A stretch of 64,000 nt of DNA. Origin: Liolophura sinensis (Eukaryota; Mollusca; Polyplacophora; Chitonida; Chitonidae). Below are positions 36,940-49,150 of this stretch, piece after piece (the stretch's first letter is position 1; each line of letters begins with the position of its first letter). The notes beneath the pieces are model-generated. The model ran no database searches. It worked only from the letters and a program-made list of their open reading frames with translations, and was not told the origin of the DNA. The DNA lies in the NCBI RefSeq assembly GCF_032854445.1, contig NC_088304.1, positions 13,405,704-13,469,703 of the forward strand, written 5' to 3'. A program made the position numbers and the translations under genes.

Positions 36940-37135
36940 CTGACATGTCAAACATAAAGCCTCATCACAATGCATAGTTTTTAGTGCTGGAAGGTGAAAT
37001 TTTTATACATTTGTCATGAGATCAAAGTCATGAGGCGGTCTAACTTTTAACTTCTGCAAGGGCCCAAAAATAAGCTTTAAATGTCATTTGAAATTTTGTC
37101 TTAAGTCAGAAATAGCTTTGTGAAATCGGACCCTG
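36940..37135. repeat. Dispersed inverted-arm repeat, copy 2
   Basis: It shares TAACTTCTGCAAGGGCCCAA and GTCTTAAGTCAGAAATAGC with 16440-16530, and TCATCACAATGCATAGTTTT-like sequence with 33635-33690. Confidence 0.6.
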
Positions 37136-37406
37136 AAGCTTGAACATACAAAACAAACTTTCAAATGTAGCTATACGAGAAATGCTGCTCCAGGGGCATA
37201 AACCGGTCCAGATCCGAAACAAAACACACGCCCTGCCGGGAATCGCTTTCCGTTTTCAAAGCACCTATCGCTTTCCGTTTTCAAAGCAACTACAGTGCTT
37301 CATTTTCGTTCCTGAGCGTTTGGAATTTTAGAGATAAAAAGTCCTAATCATGTTCAGTTTTGTACTAGTACTACAGAAAGAACAGTTTACTGAACACGAC
37401 TTGATT

Positions 37407-37506
<100 letters not shown>

Positions 37507-37529
37507 GCCTACATGTACATCTGTATGAA

Positions 37530-37850
37530 GAAAAATAATAATCTGTCAAATTTAACAGGAAGTCTGTCGTATGAGCGATGGTAGAATGTATTCTGTTATT
37601 GCGGCATACTGTTGTGTTAAATACAGCACATATATTCCTATCAGTTCAACATAAACATTATATGTGAATTATTCTTGAGTACGACATAAAACACCCATCA
37701 AATAAATGAATAAATAAATAAATAAAATAACCCATTATATTAGAGTAACAGGAGTATGATGAATATGACACTGACAGTAGGCCTATATATTATCATTCTT
37801 ACAACAGAATTTCTGTCAAATTTAATAGATTATTTTTTTATGTTTTTTTT
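37530..37850. mobile_element. MITE family M interrupted by a SINE tail
   Basis: The left part (AATAATCTGTCAAATTTAAC) starts near 37535 and the right arm ends near 37850. The SINE piece at 37663-37732 splits it. It abuts the (TA)n run. Confidence 0.83.
37656..37739 (+). mobile_element. Very short SINE family A insertion with TSD
   Basis: Only the last ~70 bases of the SINE (ATTCTTGAGTACGACATAAA...) lie between CATTATA at 37656-37662 and 37733-37739, a strongly 5'-truncated insertion into MITE M. Confidence 0.85.
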
Positions 37851-37984
37851 TATTTTGAGTAGATATAGCCGTAAAAGTGGATGTTTCACACCTTTTGTTT
37901 GTACAGGACACGTATGTGATACCAACCAGTGCAGTGCATAAAGAGCTAGAGGTGTGTAATAGCCACCAGTTCTCATGGACTAAG

Positions 37985-38450
37985 GTGGCCACAGACCCCC
38001 ATTAGTTTTCCATAAGCGACAATGTTAACGTTTAGCGCTGTAGCTCAGTCCCAAACATTCCTAGCCAATAAGCTTTGGTGCATACCTGGCCCAGCCTGTG
38101 AGAAAGAAGCTGTAAAAATCTTGACATAGGTTGACCGTCAAAAATCTGGACATTTCCATGCCGGCAGCTGGGAGGGGTGCCTAGCAACGCCAAGGGGACG
38201 TCACTCGCAGCCTCATCACCACCTGTCTCCTTGTGTCCTCTCGCACAGAATTTCAAACTTTTACCATTAAAACTCATACCTGCCCAAAGCTTAGACAATT
38301 TCCATCATTTGATACCAATCATGCACCTGTACACCAAGAACGGCAGGCTGGCAGCAAAAAAAGACTTTACACCCTAAAATACACAGAACTACAATCGTTT
38401 TTCCCTACTGAAAAACGGAAGTTGTAATGGGGGTCTGTGTCCAGGTGGAT
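37985..38450. mobile_element. Candidate ~460-bp TIR element
   Basis: CCACAGACCCCCATTA near 37988-38003 is matched at the other end by TAATGGGGGTCTGTG near 38427-38441, an inverted repeat of about 15 bases. The 88-residue reverse-strand frame inside (38032-38298) matches nothing I know. Probably a non-autonomous DNA transposon. Confidence 0.55.
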
Positions 38451-38689
38451 AGAAGGCCCCATTCCGGGCTTCTCAAATCAGGGAGACAACTCAGACAAAC
38501 ACGCAGTCCATCAGTTGTACACCTTACTTGTAGCCTAAATGACATTAGCGCTGTCATGTCAGTGAAAAATTATTAAGTATCGAGTTAGATAACCGACTGT
38601 TCATTGCCCACTACTCATATTTGTCTATAAACTGCATCACTGCTATAGGTAGCTGGCGTCGTTGACCTTACATGTGCGTTAACAATTAT

Positions 38690-39000
38690 AGTCACCCATA
38701 TATAGAAGGATCGACGAGGGGTTTGTAAACACATTCGAGCAGATTTTGCTCAGGACCGTCAAGAAAAAAACACCATTTACGCTTTCATGATGCGTTAGAA
38801 TTTTTAAATTTTACATAGCAGTAGATCTCTTGCAGGTGTTGTGGATCTTATATCCATGTTAACAAATATAATTACCCCGCCGGATGCCATAAGAGGATAG
38901 AGGGGTTTGTTAACACATTCGACAAGCAGATTTTGCTCAGAACTCTCAAGAAAAACACCAATTTACGCTTCCATCAAGCATTTACTTTTTTCAGTGTTAC
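38690..39000. repeat. ~190-bp diverged tandem duplication
   Basis: GAGGGGTTTGTAAACACATT + CGAGCAGATTTTGCTCAG and the AAAAACACCATTTACGCTT block occur at about 38715-38795 and again at about 38900-38975. Confidence 0.85.
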
Positions 39001-39024
39001 ATAAGTAGGTTGATCTGTTCACAT

Positions 39025-39125
39025 TTTCGGCTCTGTCCGGTTTCTTTCGACCATAATGCTGGCCGCCGCCGTCTAAGACAAATATTCTTGAGTACGGCGT
39101 AAAACACCAATCAAATAAATGAATA
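39025..39125 (+). mobile_element. SINE family A 3' part
   Basis: From GGCTCTGTCCGGTTTC to AAATAAATGAAT. Confidence 0.88.
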
Positions 39126-39756
39126 TCCATATTTTCACTGCAGGCAGGACAATTCTTGATTCTTGTATTCTTGACTTAATGTACGAATTCATGCCGAATT
39201 TTGACTCACATGAGGCTCATCAGTTTGTTCATTTTCTCCCCATATATCTGTTTTGGGACAGTCATATATGATGAAATATTTTTATTTCTCGCCTTGTTTT
39301 CAAACATAATTCTTTGAAATTTTGCGCGCATGTAGCTGAATACTTAAGCTTAAAACGGCGCTACAGATTTTTGATATGTTTTCTGGTTTCAAATACATTA
39401 GTAAAAAGAATTTTAAAGTTTCCAAAATGCTTGAACTCTTAAATTTAAAATGTATTATCACTTGGTAAAATCTAAAATGAATATAACTCTGTGGGAGCGC
39501 CCTTTTCTTTAATATAAACTCTGCACTTGGACATGCAACAAAACTTTGGCGGAAGCGACGAGGAAAAAAGAATTTTGTAAAAGAGCACTGATTTTCTCTA
39601 CAATTTTATCTATATTTTAGATCAGACAATAGTTAGATAAATATTAAACATGCGGAAATTGCATAAGAGAGATTCTAGTATCCTTCTATAACCAGGATTA
39701 TAACAGCATTGATGGTTATATGACATATAAAATTTATTGGAACGATATACAGTGGT

Positions 39757-40145
39757 CTATTATGCCTCACCAAGGAATATTTCACAAATATATGTATATA
39801 CACTACTGGCGGTGGCCAGGTTCACTCAAAAAATTAATCTGTTAATTTAAGAGAAAGTCTCTTGTTCTCTGAGTGATGCTAAAATGTATTCTGTCATCAT
39901 GACACAATATTGTATCATATTTACCCAATATCCCGATAGCCTATTAGAATCTTATGTTGAATCAATACAATATATGTATGTTATATTTAACAGAATAATG
40001 TGCTGCAATAACACAATACATGCTATAGCATCACTCAGATAACGGACATTCTGTTAAATTTAACAGATTATTTTTTTGAGAGTTCATTAATTAGGAAGCC
40101 GGACAGATTTCAGCAGTCGGCAGAAATTACCCCACATACGAGGTA
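39757..40145. mobile_element. MITE family M (39822-40085) inside an old reverse SINE
   Basis: The MITE has both terminal repeats (CACTCAAAAAATTAATCTG ... TTTTTTTGAGAG). The flanks (39757-39820 and about 40086-40145) resemble the two halves of a degraded reverse SINE A. The MITE call is firm, the SINE host call weaker. Confidence 0.72.
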
Positions 40146-40173
40146 CCTGCCACAAAGTGAGCTGGGCGCCTTT

Positions 40174-40176
<3 letters not shown>

Positions 40177-40248
<72 letters not shown>

Positions 40249-40249
40249 C

Positions 40250-40291
<42 letters not shown>

Positions 40292-40512
40292 CACTGGTCA
40301 AACTGATATATGCACTATAGATCTATACACTGGCCAAACGTCTGGACTGAGAGAATCTATATATACATGAAATAAAAGTGAATATGCATGTACACTGTAT
40401 ATACAATGAATCGAGGGCGTTTATAAGTACACATTTTCTGGAGATATTTGTAGTGGCCTGTTTATTGAGCCTATATACTTGTATACATTTGTGGACCTAG
40501 AATTAAATAGTT
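40177..40512. repeat. Element E copy 2, inverted, with a (TA)n run on one side
   Basis: An impure (TA)n run at 40177-40291, then the complement of 32978-33197 with only a handful of differences. The far end has no (TA)n run but continues into AT-rich DNA. Confidence 0.92.
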
Positions 40513-40659
40513 TGCTCCGATTGTATTTATTAATTATAATTTGATTAATGAGTAAAACATGTTTACTTTTTGATTAAGATTTTTTTCCCCTGTAGAAATC
40601 TTTGTTTCTTCTATACTTTTATATATTAATTAAGATGAATTATCAACGTCACTACTACC

Positions 40660-41000
40660 GGCCTCGATAACACAGTTGGTAGAGCGTCCGCTTCAGGGTA
40701 GATCCAAGGTCAATCCTGGGTCACACCTAAGACCTTAAGAGGAAGTTGTAACTTCCTCGCTGGCGTTTGGCATGGAGGTGATAGTGCAACGACTGGTTAA
40801 CCCGTATCAGTGTAATAGCTTGGGCGGCGTGGCGTCTTACTTGCCTTTGATAAGGCGCCTCAGTGAAGCAGCACTAGATAAAAGAGCGGTGGAAATCCGC
40901 CCTGCAACAAGAAGGCGCATTACATGCACGCTAAGAATTCCTTCGTCGTCATATGACTGAAAAATTGTTAAGTACGACGTTTAACCCCAAGCACTCGCTC
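40660..41000 (+). mobile_element. SINE family B, full length
   Basis: A tRNA-like head (CGATAACACAGTTGGTAGAG, B-box-like GGTCAATCCTGG), body with AGTGAAGCAGCACTAGATAA, and tail GAAAAATTGTTAAGTACGAC + GTTTAACCCC + GCACTCGCTCAC. It is the clearest copy of this family here. Confidence 0.9.
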
Positions 41001-41848
41001 ACATTATCACCTGGCGCAACAGGAATTTTAAAAAAAGAGAATTAACAATTAGGCCTGCAGAAGGGAATAGGCACGAGGTAGGCCTATAATGGCGCCATCT
41101 CTTTTTTTTAATTACCCTTTCAAATTACCCATACAGCTCATTAGCATACCAATACCTTTCTGATTTGAACAGGGAAAATACTTAAATGTTGGGTACGTCA
41201 GTAGGCCTATAACAAGTATCTTTAGCTCCCGGGGACAAGCAGCTCTCTCTCTCTCAATATATATGTAGTCGCTCTATCTGCCAATTTTTGACATCCAATC
41301 TTTGAACGTGGACCACATGAAAACAGGGGCCGAGGCCTGGGTGCACGACGACATCAATTATTATCAATTACATTATAGTTGAAACTATACTTTGAATTTA
41401 CTCTTGCATTCATGTCTATTGTCAACGTCACCAAATTTTTTCACATAAAAAAAGAAAGACTATATGTGAAGATTTTTCCGTGAAAGTCTTCTTTATTTTT
41501 TGGAAATCTACATATCTTGCATGGCGTTTAACGCAGTACTTACTTGCTTAGTTAAACCTACATATAGATCTAGGCCCTATGTGTGTGCTACTTACGGCAC
41601 ACGGTATACTTTAGTGGTTTTTATTTCTACGATTGTGGCCGACCTAAATTTTCGCAATTATGCAACACAATAGTAGTAATTACGTACTGATTGGTTTATT
41701 TAAAACCCACGAGCATCCGCATGAATTTATGAATTTGCATGTATTTAGGCCTTACGACCAGTCATTGTATGTTATATACATGTATATCATTGTCAACTAT
41801 GTATTTGTAAACTAGTAGACATGCGCGCATATGCGACATTTTTTTTTG

Positions 41849-41850
<2 letters not shown>

Positions 41851-41892
<42 letters not shown>
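41851..41892. repeat. (TA)n microsatellite
   Basis: About 20 TA units. Confidence 0.97.
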
Positions 41893-41896
<4 letters not shown>

Positions 41897-42601
41897 CGTT
41901 ATAAAAAAAAACAAGAATGTAACTTTTTTAACCTCGTGTTATCTCGAACTTTCAAGATAGTCACCGAGGAAGAAGAGCGAGTGCTGACCACGTGACCGTT
42001 CCCGGTATTAACACATCCGCATTGACAACATGAAGAAAAAATTAAAGGACAAAATCATAAACCTATGAAAGAATTTTTGCGGTTTTCCATGTAGCCTAGG
42101 AATTCTGTTCATTGACGATCGGAATCTTGTATATGCACGTATATGCACATATATATGTATGCCTATCATATAGGAAGTTGTGTGAAAATTGTGGCACTGT
42201 GTAGACTTGTAGCCCTATGTCGTCTGTCTTCTTTTAAAGGTAGAATGCGAATTTCAACAGACATCGCCCGGAGCACTGATGGTTGTTATCCTAAACGCGT
42301 AAACATACGACAGCGTATGACTAGCGGGCACAATTGGGCGGGCCGGGATGCAAAGTGACTGGCAATGTTGTTTCTAAACAGCTTTGTTTGTGATGCTTTC
42401 AAACAACAAGATAACGTTCTCAAGGCTTAAGGACTCCTAAAAATGGGTAGGTTTTGACTTTAGTCAGTCAAATAGATAAAAGATGAAATCAACTGCGCAT
42501 TAGGTTTGTGTTCGTACACAGCAGATATAAACGGTCTCAGGCTTCCAGTTTAAGGTGAGTTTGACAGCTGATCGGAACTCTCTTGCCCGTGAAGGTAACA
42601 A

Positions 42602-42840
42602 ATGCCGACCGCCATTTTCGTAGATGCGATTATGTCGCAATGTGAAACGGGGCTGGGTAAGTTTTGTTGACTCTTTGGACGCTTTGTAAATTCGTGTCGA
42701 TTTAAAAAGTCTGAGAAATAATAAGCTCTTTTTTATCTATTTCCAGGACAGGACACAAAATGTCCCGCGTGCTCCAAAGAGGTGGCGGATGAGGAGTACG
42801 TTCAAGCTCTAAACTCCAACTGGCACCCGAAATGTTTCAA
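42602..42840 (+). CDS. LIMK1/2-like: LIM-kinase-like gene, first two coding exons
   Basis: Exons 42602-42656 and 42747-42840 join through a split Gly codon (donor GTAAGT, acceptor TTCCAG) to encode 50 residues. The second ends in phase 2 at GTGAGT. Residues 24-48 form the first zinc half-site of a LIM domain, C-P-A-C then 17 residues then H-P-K-C, and the EEYVQALNSNWHPKCF stretch closely follows the first LIM of LIM kinases (YxQALNxxWHxxCF). LIM kinases phosphorylate cofilin and so stabilise actin filaments. The ATG is the first after an in-frame TAA six bases upstream (TAA CAA ATG); a second ATG at codon 11 is possible. The rest of the gene (second half of LIM1, LIM2, PDZ, kinase) is not in the window and must lie to the right. 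Confidence 0.78.
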
Positions 42841-44558
42841 GTGAGTCAGAAAGTTTTATTACCTGCAATTAATCATTCGAGATGAACTCGAAAATGTCAA
42901 ATTTGACTTCAGTGTCCAGTTACATGCTGCCATCATCAGTTTGATGGCCAGTTGAGTTGTTAAAGGTTCATTTATATGGATAAATTTTATGGTTATATTT
43001 AGGAGAAGAAAAATAAAAAATACAAGCGGCACAAATGTTTGACAGGTGTTCATTACAACATTTTATGTCTTGAGTTGAGCTTGTACTCAGGAGCCAGTTG
43101 ATGATGATTCCCAGTTTGCCACCTCAGAATACACAATTTTTGTCAGACATCATATATTCTAGGAACCAAGACAGAAACTGAAGACCTCTTGGCTCCTATT
43201 AGTCTACATTTCAACTCTTGGTCATGTATAGGCTTACTGTTCTTGTATGATGTTGTAGTAAAGACTATTTGTGCATTGTTACAGCTGCAGGTAATTAAAG
43301 TTGTAAAGTATTACATGTTGTTGTGGGATAAATCTTAGTACATACAGGGTATGTGTATGAGAAGCAGCCTGTTTTGGATTGAAGTTGAACTTTGTACTGG
43401 CAGTAAAATAATATTGTACAATAGACCTACATGCCTTCAAGTGAAGGTAAGGGTATTAGATATCATGGAGTATCACATTTCATTTCGCCTTAAATGGCAG
43501 CCTGCCATACTAGTTGAGGAAGTCTTGTGTATGAATTCATGATCAAGGTGGGTTCAGTTGAACGTGTACAGTTGTATTGGGAGTTTTGTTACATACTACA
43601 TGCTCTGGCTCTGTGGTTAATTGTTCTGAGCATAGCAGGGTACCTTGATTTCTTTAAGATCTTTATCATTTTTTTTAGAAATCAAATGAAATTATATAAT
43701 TCTAAATACATGTATGTAAATTCAGTTTGAGAAACATTGTGAACATGAAATTAGAGGAGATTACAAAACAGTTATTTACACCAGAATTGATACTGATCTG
43801 TCATAGATATCCCTGTTCTGGATTTGAGAAGCAGTAATATGTATTGCTGTTAAAATATCCAAAATGTGTCTGTTCAACTGATCCATATGTTTTCACTGAC
43901 AGGAAAACAGCCCACACATTTAGTGTAGAAAGTAAATATTTAGTGACACTTGTTGCTTGTTCAGGAACTGAATTTGAGACTGTGCACATCCGGGCACTTC
44001 ACTTGCATGTGGCTTCGCCTAGTAGAGGATAAGATCTGGAGATGTGAGCAACAGTAGATGATAATCTGAGAACTGTGACTGGAAACCATAGTTAGGCAAC
44101 AAAAAAATCTTCCCCAGTCTGAAGAATTTGTAAATTATGAACATCAGCAAAGTAAAGATTTGAACTTATGTGGCTGTGAGGTAGAAATCTGTATTAAAAT
44201 CCAGGTTATTTATTATTAGGCAACGTTTGCATCTCCGTATCTGTACAAGTAAAGCTTGTGTGCATGAGTAAAACTGTAAGTGCCTAGATATGCATGGTGT
44301 CAAATACAAAACATGCAAACAGTCCTGGTACATAGTAATTTTCTCTATGAGGTAGAATTATGTTAATAGAGTGAGGACATTATCTTATGGCTTACACCTT
44401 TTGCAGTTCCTCTGTGGCGAAACAGTTAATTTACTTGTACATGATATGAATTTGGGGTTTTCATGCACCTGGAACAGTGTACGAATTAAAAGGTCAAAGT
44501 ACCATTACATGTGTTCCCCAGGTAGTATTATAACTTGAGTAAACATTCAAACCTGACT

Positions 44559-44833
44559 TCATCTGGATTGCCTCGCTTGGCGTTCAGCATGAAAGGAATA
44601 GTGCAACGACTGGTTGACATCGTATCAGTATAATGGCTCAGGCGTGGTGTCTTACTTGCCTTCGGTAAGGCGTCTCAGTGAATCAGCACTGGATAAAAGG
44701 GTGGTCGAAATCCTTCCTGCAGCAAGGAGGCACATTACATGCACTCTAAGGATTCCTTCGTCGTCATATGACTGAAAAATTGTTAAGCACGATGTTAAAC
44801 CCCTAGCACTCACTCACTCACTCATCTGGATTG
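44559..44833 (+). mobile_element. SINE family B, 5'-truncated, with 12-bp TSD
   Basis: SINE at 44571-44821, ending (CACT)n, between exact TCATCTGGATTG copies at 44559-44570 and 44822-44833. Confidence 0.95.
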
Positions 44834-45027
44834 TTAAGATCCAGTTTTAATATTCAGGCCTGAATGTAGGTGCCACAGGCAGTATTGATTTTAACCTTAT
44901 TTTTATGAAACGTATGTGTGAAAATAACAAATTGTGGCTATACCATGTAGATCTGTATACTGCAGCTGTAAGTTGTGTCACTGTAGACTTTAGTTTTGAT
45001 ACAGGTTTGCTGAATATATTAGTTCCT

Positions 45028-45211
45028 TCAGTATTTAATATCCTCTCCAGTCGTAAGTGGGAAGGTCTTCCAGCAACCTGCAGATGGTCGTGGGTTTCCC
45101 CCGGGTCCTCCCTCTGCCCGGTTTCCTCCCACCATAATGCCGTCGTATAAGTGAAATATTCTTGAGTACGGCGTTAAACACCAATCAAATATCAAAAATC
45201 AGTATTTAATA
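45028..45211 (+). mobile_element. SINE family A, 5'-truncated, with 13-bp TSD
   Basis: SINE at 45041-45198 between exact TCAGTATTTAATA copies at 45028-45040 and 45199-45211. Confidence 0.95.
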
Positions 45212-45532
45212 GTTTTATTCATCAACACATGCAGCATTCATATTCAAAGACAGCATAAATGTAAGTTGTCGACAGGAATAAGGCTCAGTTGAGTCTGTTA
45301 TGTCCCTATACAAATGTTATGACTTAAGTCATAGTAATTAGTTAATATGTAAATGTGTAACCCGTGACGACCTAAAGGATAGTAACCTTGGGGATAATAA
45401 CAATAAGAACGAGTTTAGACAAGATTTGAATAAGGAAGAAGATTGTGTTGTTTTAAGCAATGGAAGCTACTTATTCCATTTGCACGGTTCAACTATTCTA
45501 AGTGTAGAAACCTTTAGGAATATTTTCCTTCT

Positions 45533-45533
<1 letters not shown>

Positions 45534-45568
<35 letters not shown>
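45534..45568. repeat. (TA)n microsatellite
   Basis: About 17 TA units. Confidence 0.97.
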
Positions 45569-45570
<2 letters not shown>

Positions 45571-45776
45571 TTTAGACAAATTGTAGACAGGAAAACATGA
45601 TGGTTTGGTGTAGTCAACAACTTGAGCTCTGCAAAGAGAGGCGCAGTATGCTCCAATCTATGGGAAAGTGTTATTGTACGTAGTGGGTTTTTTTTTTTTT
45701 AAGAATTACCAAAACATTAAGATGAGATGGTAAAGTATTACCCCAAAGGATATTGCCATAAGCATCTGATGGATAT

Positions 45777-46062
45777 TCAGAGAATAGCAGACTTTTTATT
45801 AATTGAGAATTTAATGTAGTTGATAATATTTATGTTTCTAGAAATTTTCCCATAGATGTACTGAATATGGCTTTTCCAATTTAACTTGTGGCTGGAGATT
45901 ATACCGAGAAATTTAGCGTTAGACACCCGTCCTTTAGAAATATTCAGAATAATTAATAGGAGTAAGGAATCTCCAGATGGAGGCTTAATGAACATACACT
46001 TAGTTTTATTCAGACTGAGTAAAAGACTGTTGCTACATCACCATGCATATATTCTGTCTGGA
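45777..46062 (-). pseudogene. LINE reverse transcriptase fragment, C-terminal side
   Basis: The reverse strand reads LSLNKTKCMFIKP, then VSNAKFLGIISSHKLNWKSH and IQYIYGKISRNINIINYIKF. This is the pattern that follows the catalytic core in non-LTR reverse transcriptases (KFLGI..D..L.W..HI...K). It is a partial, decayed element. The start of the 85-bp array overlaps its upstream end. Confidence 0.82.
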
Positions 46063-48345
46063 TTAAGGCTTAATGAACATGCACTTAGTTTTAAAGAGAC
46101 TGAGTGAAAGACTGTTGCTACATCACCATGTGTATATTCCGTCTGGATTAAGGCTTAATGAACATGCACTTAGTTTTATTCAGGCCGAGGAAAAGACTGT
46201 TGCTACATCACCATGTGTATATTCCGTCTGGATTAAGGCTTAATAAACATACACTTAGTTTTATTCAGACTGAGGAAAAGACTGTTGCTATATCACCATG
46301 CATATATTCCGTCTGGATTAAGGCTTAATGAACATGCACTTAGTTTTATTCAGGCCGAGGAAAAGACTGTTGCTACATCACCATGTGTATATTCTGTCTG
46401 GATTAAGGCTTAATAAACATACGCTTAGTTTTATTCAGACTGAGGAAAAGACTGTTGCTATATCACCATGCATATATTCCGTCTGGATTAAGGCTTAATG
46501 AACATACACTTAGTTTTATTCAGGCCGAGGAAAAGACTGTTGCTACATCACCATGTGTATATTCTGTCTGGATTAAGGCTTAATAAACATACACTTAGTT
46601 TTATTCAGACTGAGGAAAAGACTGTTGCTATATCACCATGCATATATTCCGTCTGGATTAAGGCTTAATGAACATGCACTTAGTTTTATTCAGGCCGAGG
46701 AAAAGACTGTTGCTACATCACCATGTGTATATTCTGTCTGGATTAAGGCTTAATAAACATACACTTAGTTTTATTCAGACTGAGGAAAAGACTGTTGCTA
46801 TATCACCATGCATATATTCCGTCTGGATTAAGGCTTAATGAACATACACTTAGTTTTATTCAGACTGAGTAAAAGACTGTTGCTATATCACCATGCATAT
46901 ATTCCGTCTGGATTAAGGCTTAATGAACATACACTTAGTTTTATTCAGACTGAGTGAAAGACTGTTGCTACATCACCATGTGTATATTCTGTCTGGATTA
47001 AGGCTTAATAAACATACACTTAGTTTTATTCAGACTGAGGAAAAGACTGTTGCTATATCACCATGCATATATTCTGTCTGGATTAAGGCTTAATGAACAT
47101 ACACTTAGTTTTATTCAGACTGAGGAAAAGACTGTTGCTATATCACCATGTGTATATTCTGTCTGGATTAAGGCTTAATAAACATACACTTAGTTTTATT
47201 CAGACTGAGGAAAAGACTGTTGCTATATCACCATGCATATATTCCGTCTGGATTAAGGCTTAATGAACATACACTTAGTTTTATTCAGACTGAGTAAAAG
47301 ACTGTTGCTATATCACCATGCATATATTCCGTCTGGATTAAGGCTTAATGAACATACACTTAGTTTTATTCAGACTGAGTGAAAGACTGTTGCTACATCA
47401 CCATGTGTATATTCTGTCTGGATTAAGGCTTAATAAACATACACTTAGTTTTATTCAGACTGAGGAAAAGACTGTTGCTATATCACCATGCATATATTCC
47501 GTCTGGATTAAGGCTTAATGAACATACACTTAGTTTTATTCAGACTGAGGAAAAGACTGTCGCTATATCACCATGCATATATTCCGTCTGGATTAAGGCT
47601 TAATGAACATGCACTTAGTTTTATTCAGACTGAGTGAAAGACTGTTGCTACATCACCATGTGTATATTCCGTCTGGATTAAGGCTTAATAAACATACACT
47701 TAGTTTTATTCAGACTGAGGAAAAGACTGTTGCTATATCACCATGCATATATTCCGTCTGGATTAAGGCTTAATGAACATGCACTTAGTTTTATTCAGGC
47801 CGAGGAAAAGACTGTTGCTACATCACCATGTGTATATTCTGTCTGGATTAAGGCTTAATAAACATACACTTAGTTTTATTCAGACTGAGGAAAAGACTGT
47901 TGCTATATCACCATGCATATATTCCGTCTGGATTAAGGCTTAATGAACATGCACTTAGTTTTATTCAGGCCGAGGAAAAGACTGTTGCTATATCACCATG
48001 CATATATTCTGTCTGGATTAAGGCTTAATGAACATACACTTAGTTTTATTCAGACTGAGGAAAAGACTGTTGCTATATCACCATGCATATATTCCGTCTG
48101 GATTAAGGCTTAATGAACATGCACTTAGTTTTATTCAGACTGAGTGAAAGACTGTTGCTACATCACCATGTGTATATTCCGTCTGGATTAAGGCTTAATA
48201 AACATACACTTAGTTTTATTCAGACTGAGGAAAAGACTGTTGCTATATCACCATGCATATATTCCGTCTGGATTAAGGCTTAATGAACATGCACTTAGTT
48301 TTATTCAGACTGAGTAAAAGACTGTTGCTACATCACTATGTGTAT
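45985..48345. repeat. 85-bp satellite array derived from LINE sequence, ~27.8 units
   Basis: Unit: ATTAAGGCTTAATGAACATA, CACTTAGTTTTATTCAGACT, GAGGAAAAGACTGTTGCTAT, ATCACCATGCATATATTCCG, TCTGG. ATTAAGG recurs at exact 85-base spacing from 46062 to 48272 (26 periods, no net indel). Variants alternate: one type with GTGTAT and CAGGCCG or GAGTGAAAG, one with GCATAT and CAGACTGAGG, giving 170- and 255-base higher-order units. The unit reads LLLSLNKTKCMFIK on the minus strand, the LINE segment between the two reverse transcriptase pieces. Confidence 0.95.
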
Positions 48346-48600
48346 ATCTTATCCATCTCAAGAAAGAGAATGTCAACAGTGCAGCATTTGTTTCGGTGTT
48401 AGCAAAAGGCTGCTAGTATCATCAGCGAATAACATCAGATCTAACAAATTAGAGTTATTAGCTATATCATCAATATATAACAAAAAGGGGGTAGGCCCTA
48501 ATGTCCAGCCTTGTGGCTCTCCACACAAGATAGGTTCTTTCTCAGAAAGTGTTCCATCATTTCTCAGAAAGTGTTCCATTATTTCTCAGCAGAACAAATG
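48346..48600 (-). pseudogene. LINE reverse transcriptase fragment, catalytic core
   Basis: The reverse strand reads ILCGEPQGWTLGPTPFLLYI, DDIANNSNLLDLMLFADDTS, matching the non-LTR pattern G.PQG..LGP..FL.YI.D...........FADDT with the FADD catalytic pair. Further out the frame decays. With 45777-46062 it belongs to one element. Confidence 0.85.
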
Positions 48601-48914
48601 AACCATGATTTGATCAAACTGGATTACCTCCCTTGGACAAACCGTCAAGGTGTGGGATTGCTGTTATTTTGTGAGATACTTTCAAACAATATTCTGTCAC
48701 TTATAACACAGTGAAACATGAAAAGTGGAACAAAATCTTTACGTTAAACGTAGAAGTTAAATTTATTTGAAATATGTCCAGTAGAATTTGTCAAGACCAA
48801 TCGCACGTCCATATACATGTACTTGTATATTAGGCTAGATAAAGCCAGGTAGCATTGGTCACCCTGCCAGGTACACTTGTCATGTAGCATAAGAAGTAGC
48901 ATGACAACCTTGCA

Positions 48915-48937
48915 TACACACACACATATATATATAT

Positions 48938-48991
<54 letters not shown>
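48915..48991. repeat. (CA)n(TA)n microsatellite
   Basis: CACACACACA passes into about 33 TA units with one GG interruption. Confidence 0.97.
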
Positions 48992-48995
<4 letters not shown>

Positions 48996-49150
48996 GGCCT
49001 CCATGGCTGAGGGAATTGGCATGCCAGCATGGTGCAATAATAACCCAGGAGCCTCCCACCAATGCATTCGCTGTGAGTTTAAGTCCAGGCCATGCTGACT
49101 TCCTCTACGGCCACACGTGGGAAGGTGTGGCAGCAACCTACGAATGGCGA
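48992..49150 (+). mobile_element. SINE family A 5' half only
   Basis: An intact-looking head (GAGGCCTCCATGGCTGAGGG, B box GTGAGTTTAAGTCC) up to GCAGCAACCTACGAATGG, then unrelated sequence. The 3' half is lost. It begins directly after the (TA)n run. Confidence 0.9.

Noticed and set aside
38032-38298. 88-residue reverse frame
   Set aside because: It lies wholly inside a candidate TIR element and matches no known domain by eye.
48338-48601. Plus-strand 87-residue frame
   Set aside because: It is the antisense of the LINE reverse transcriptase fragment.
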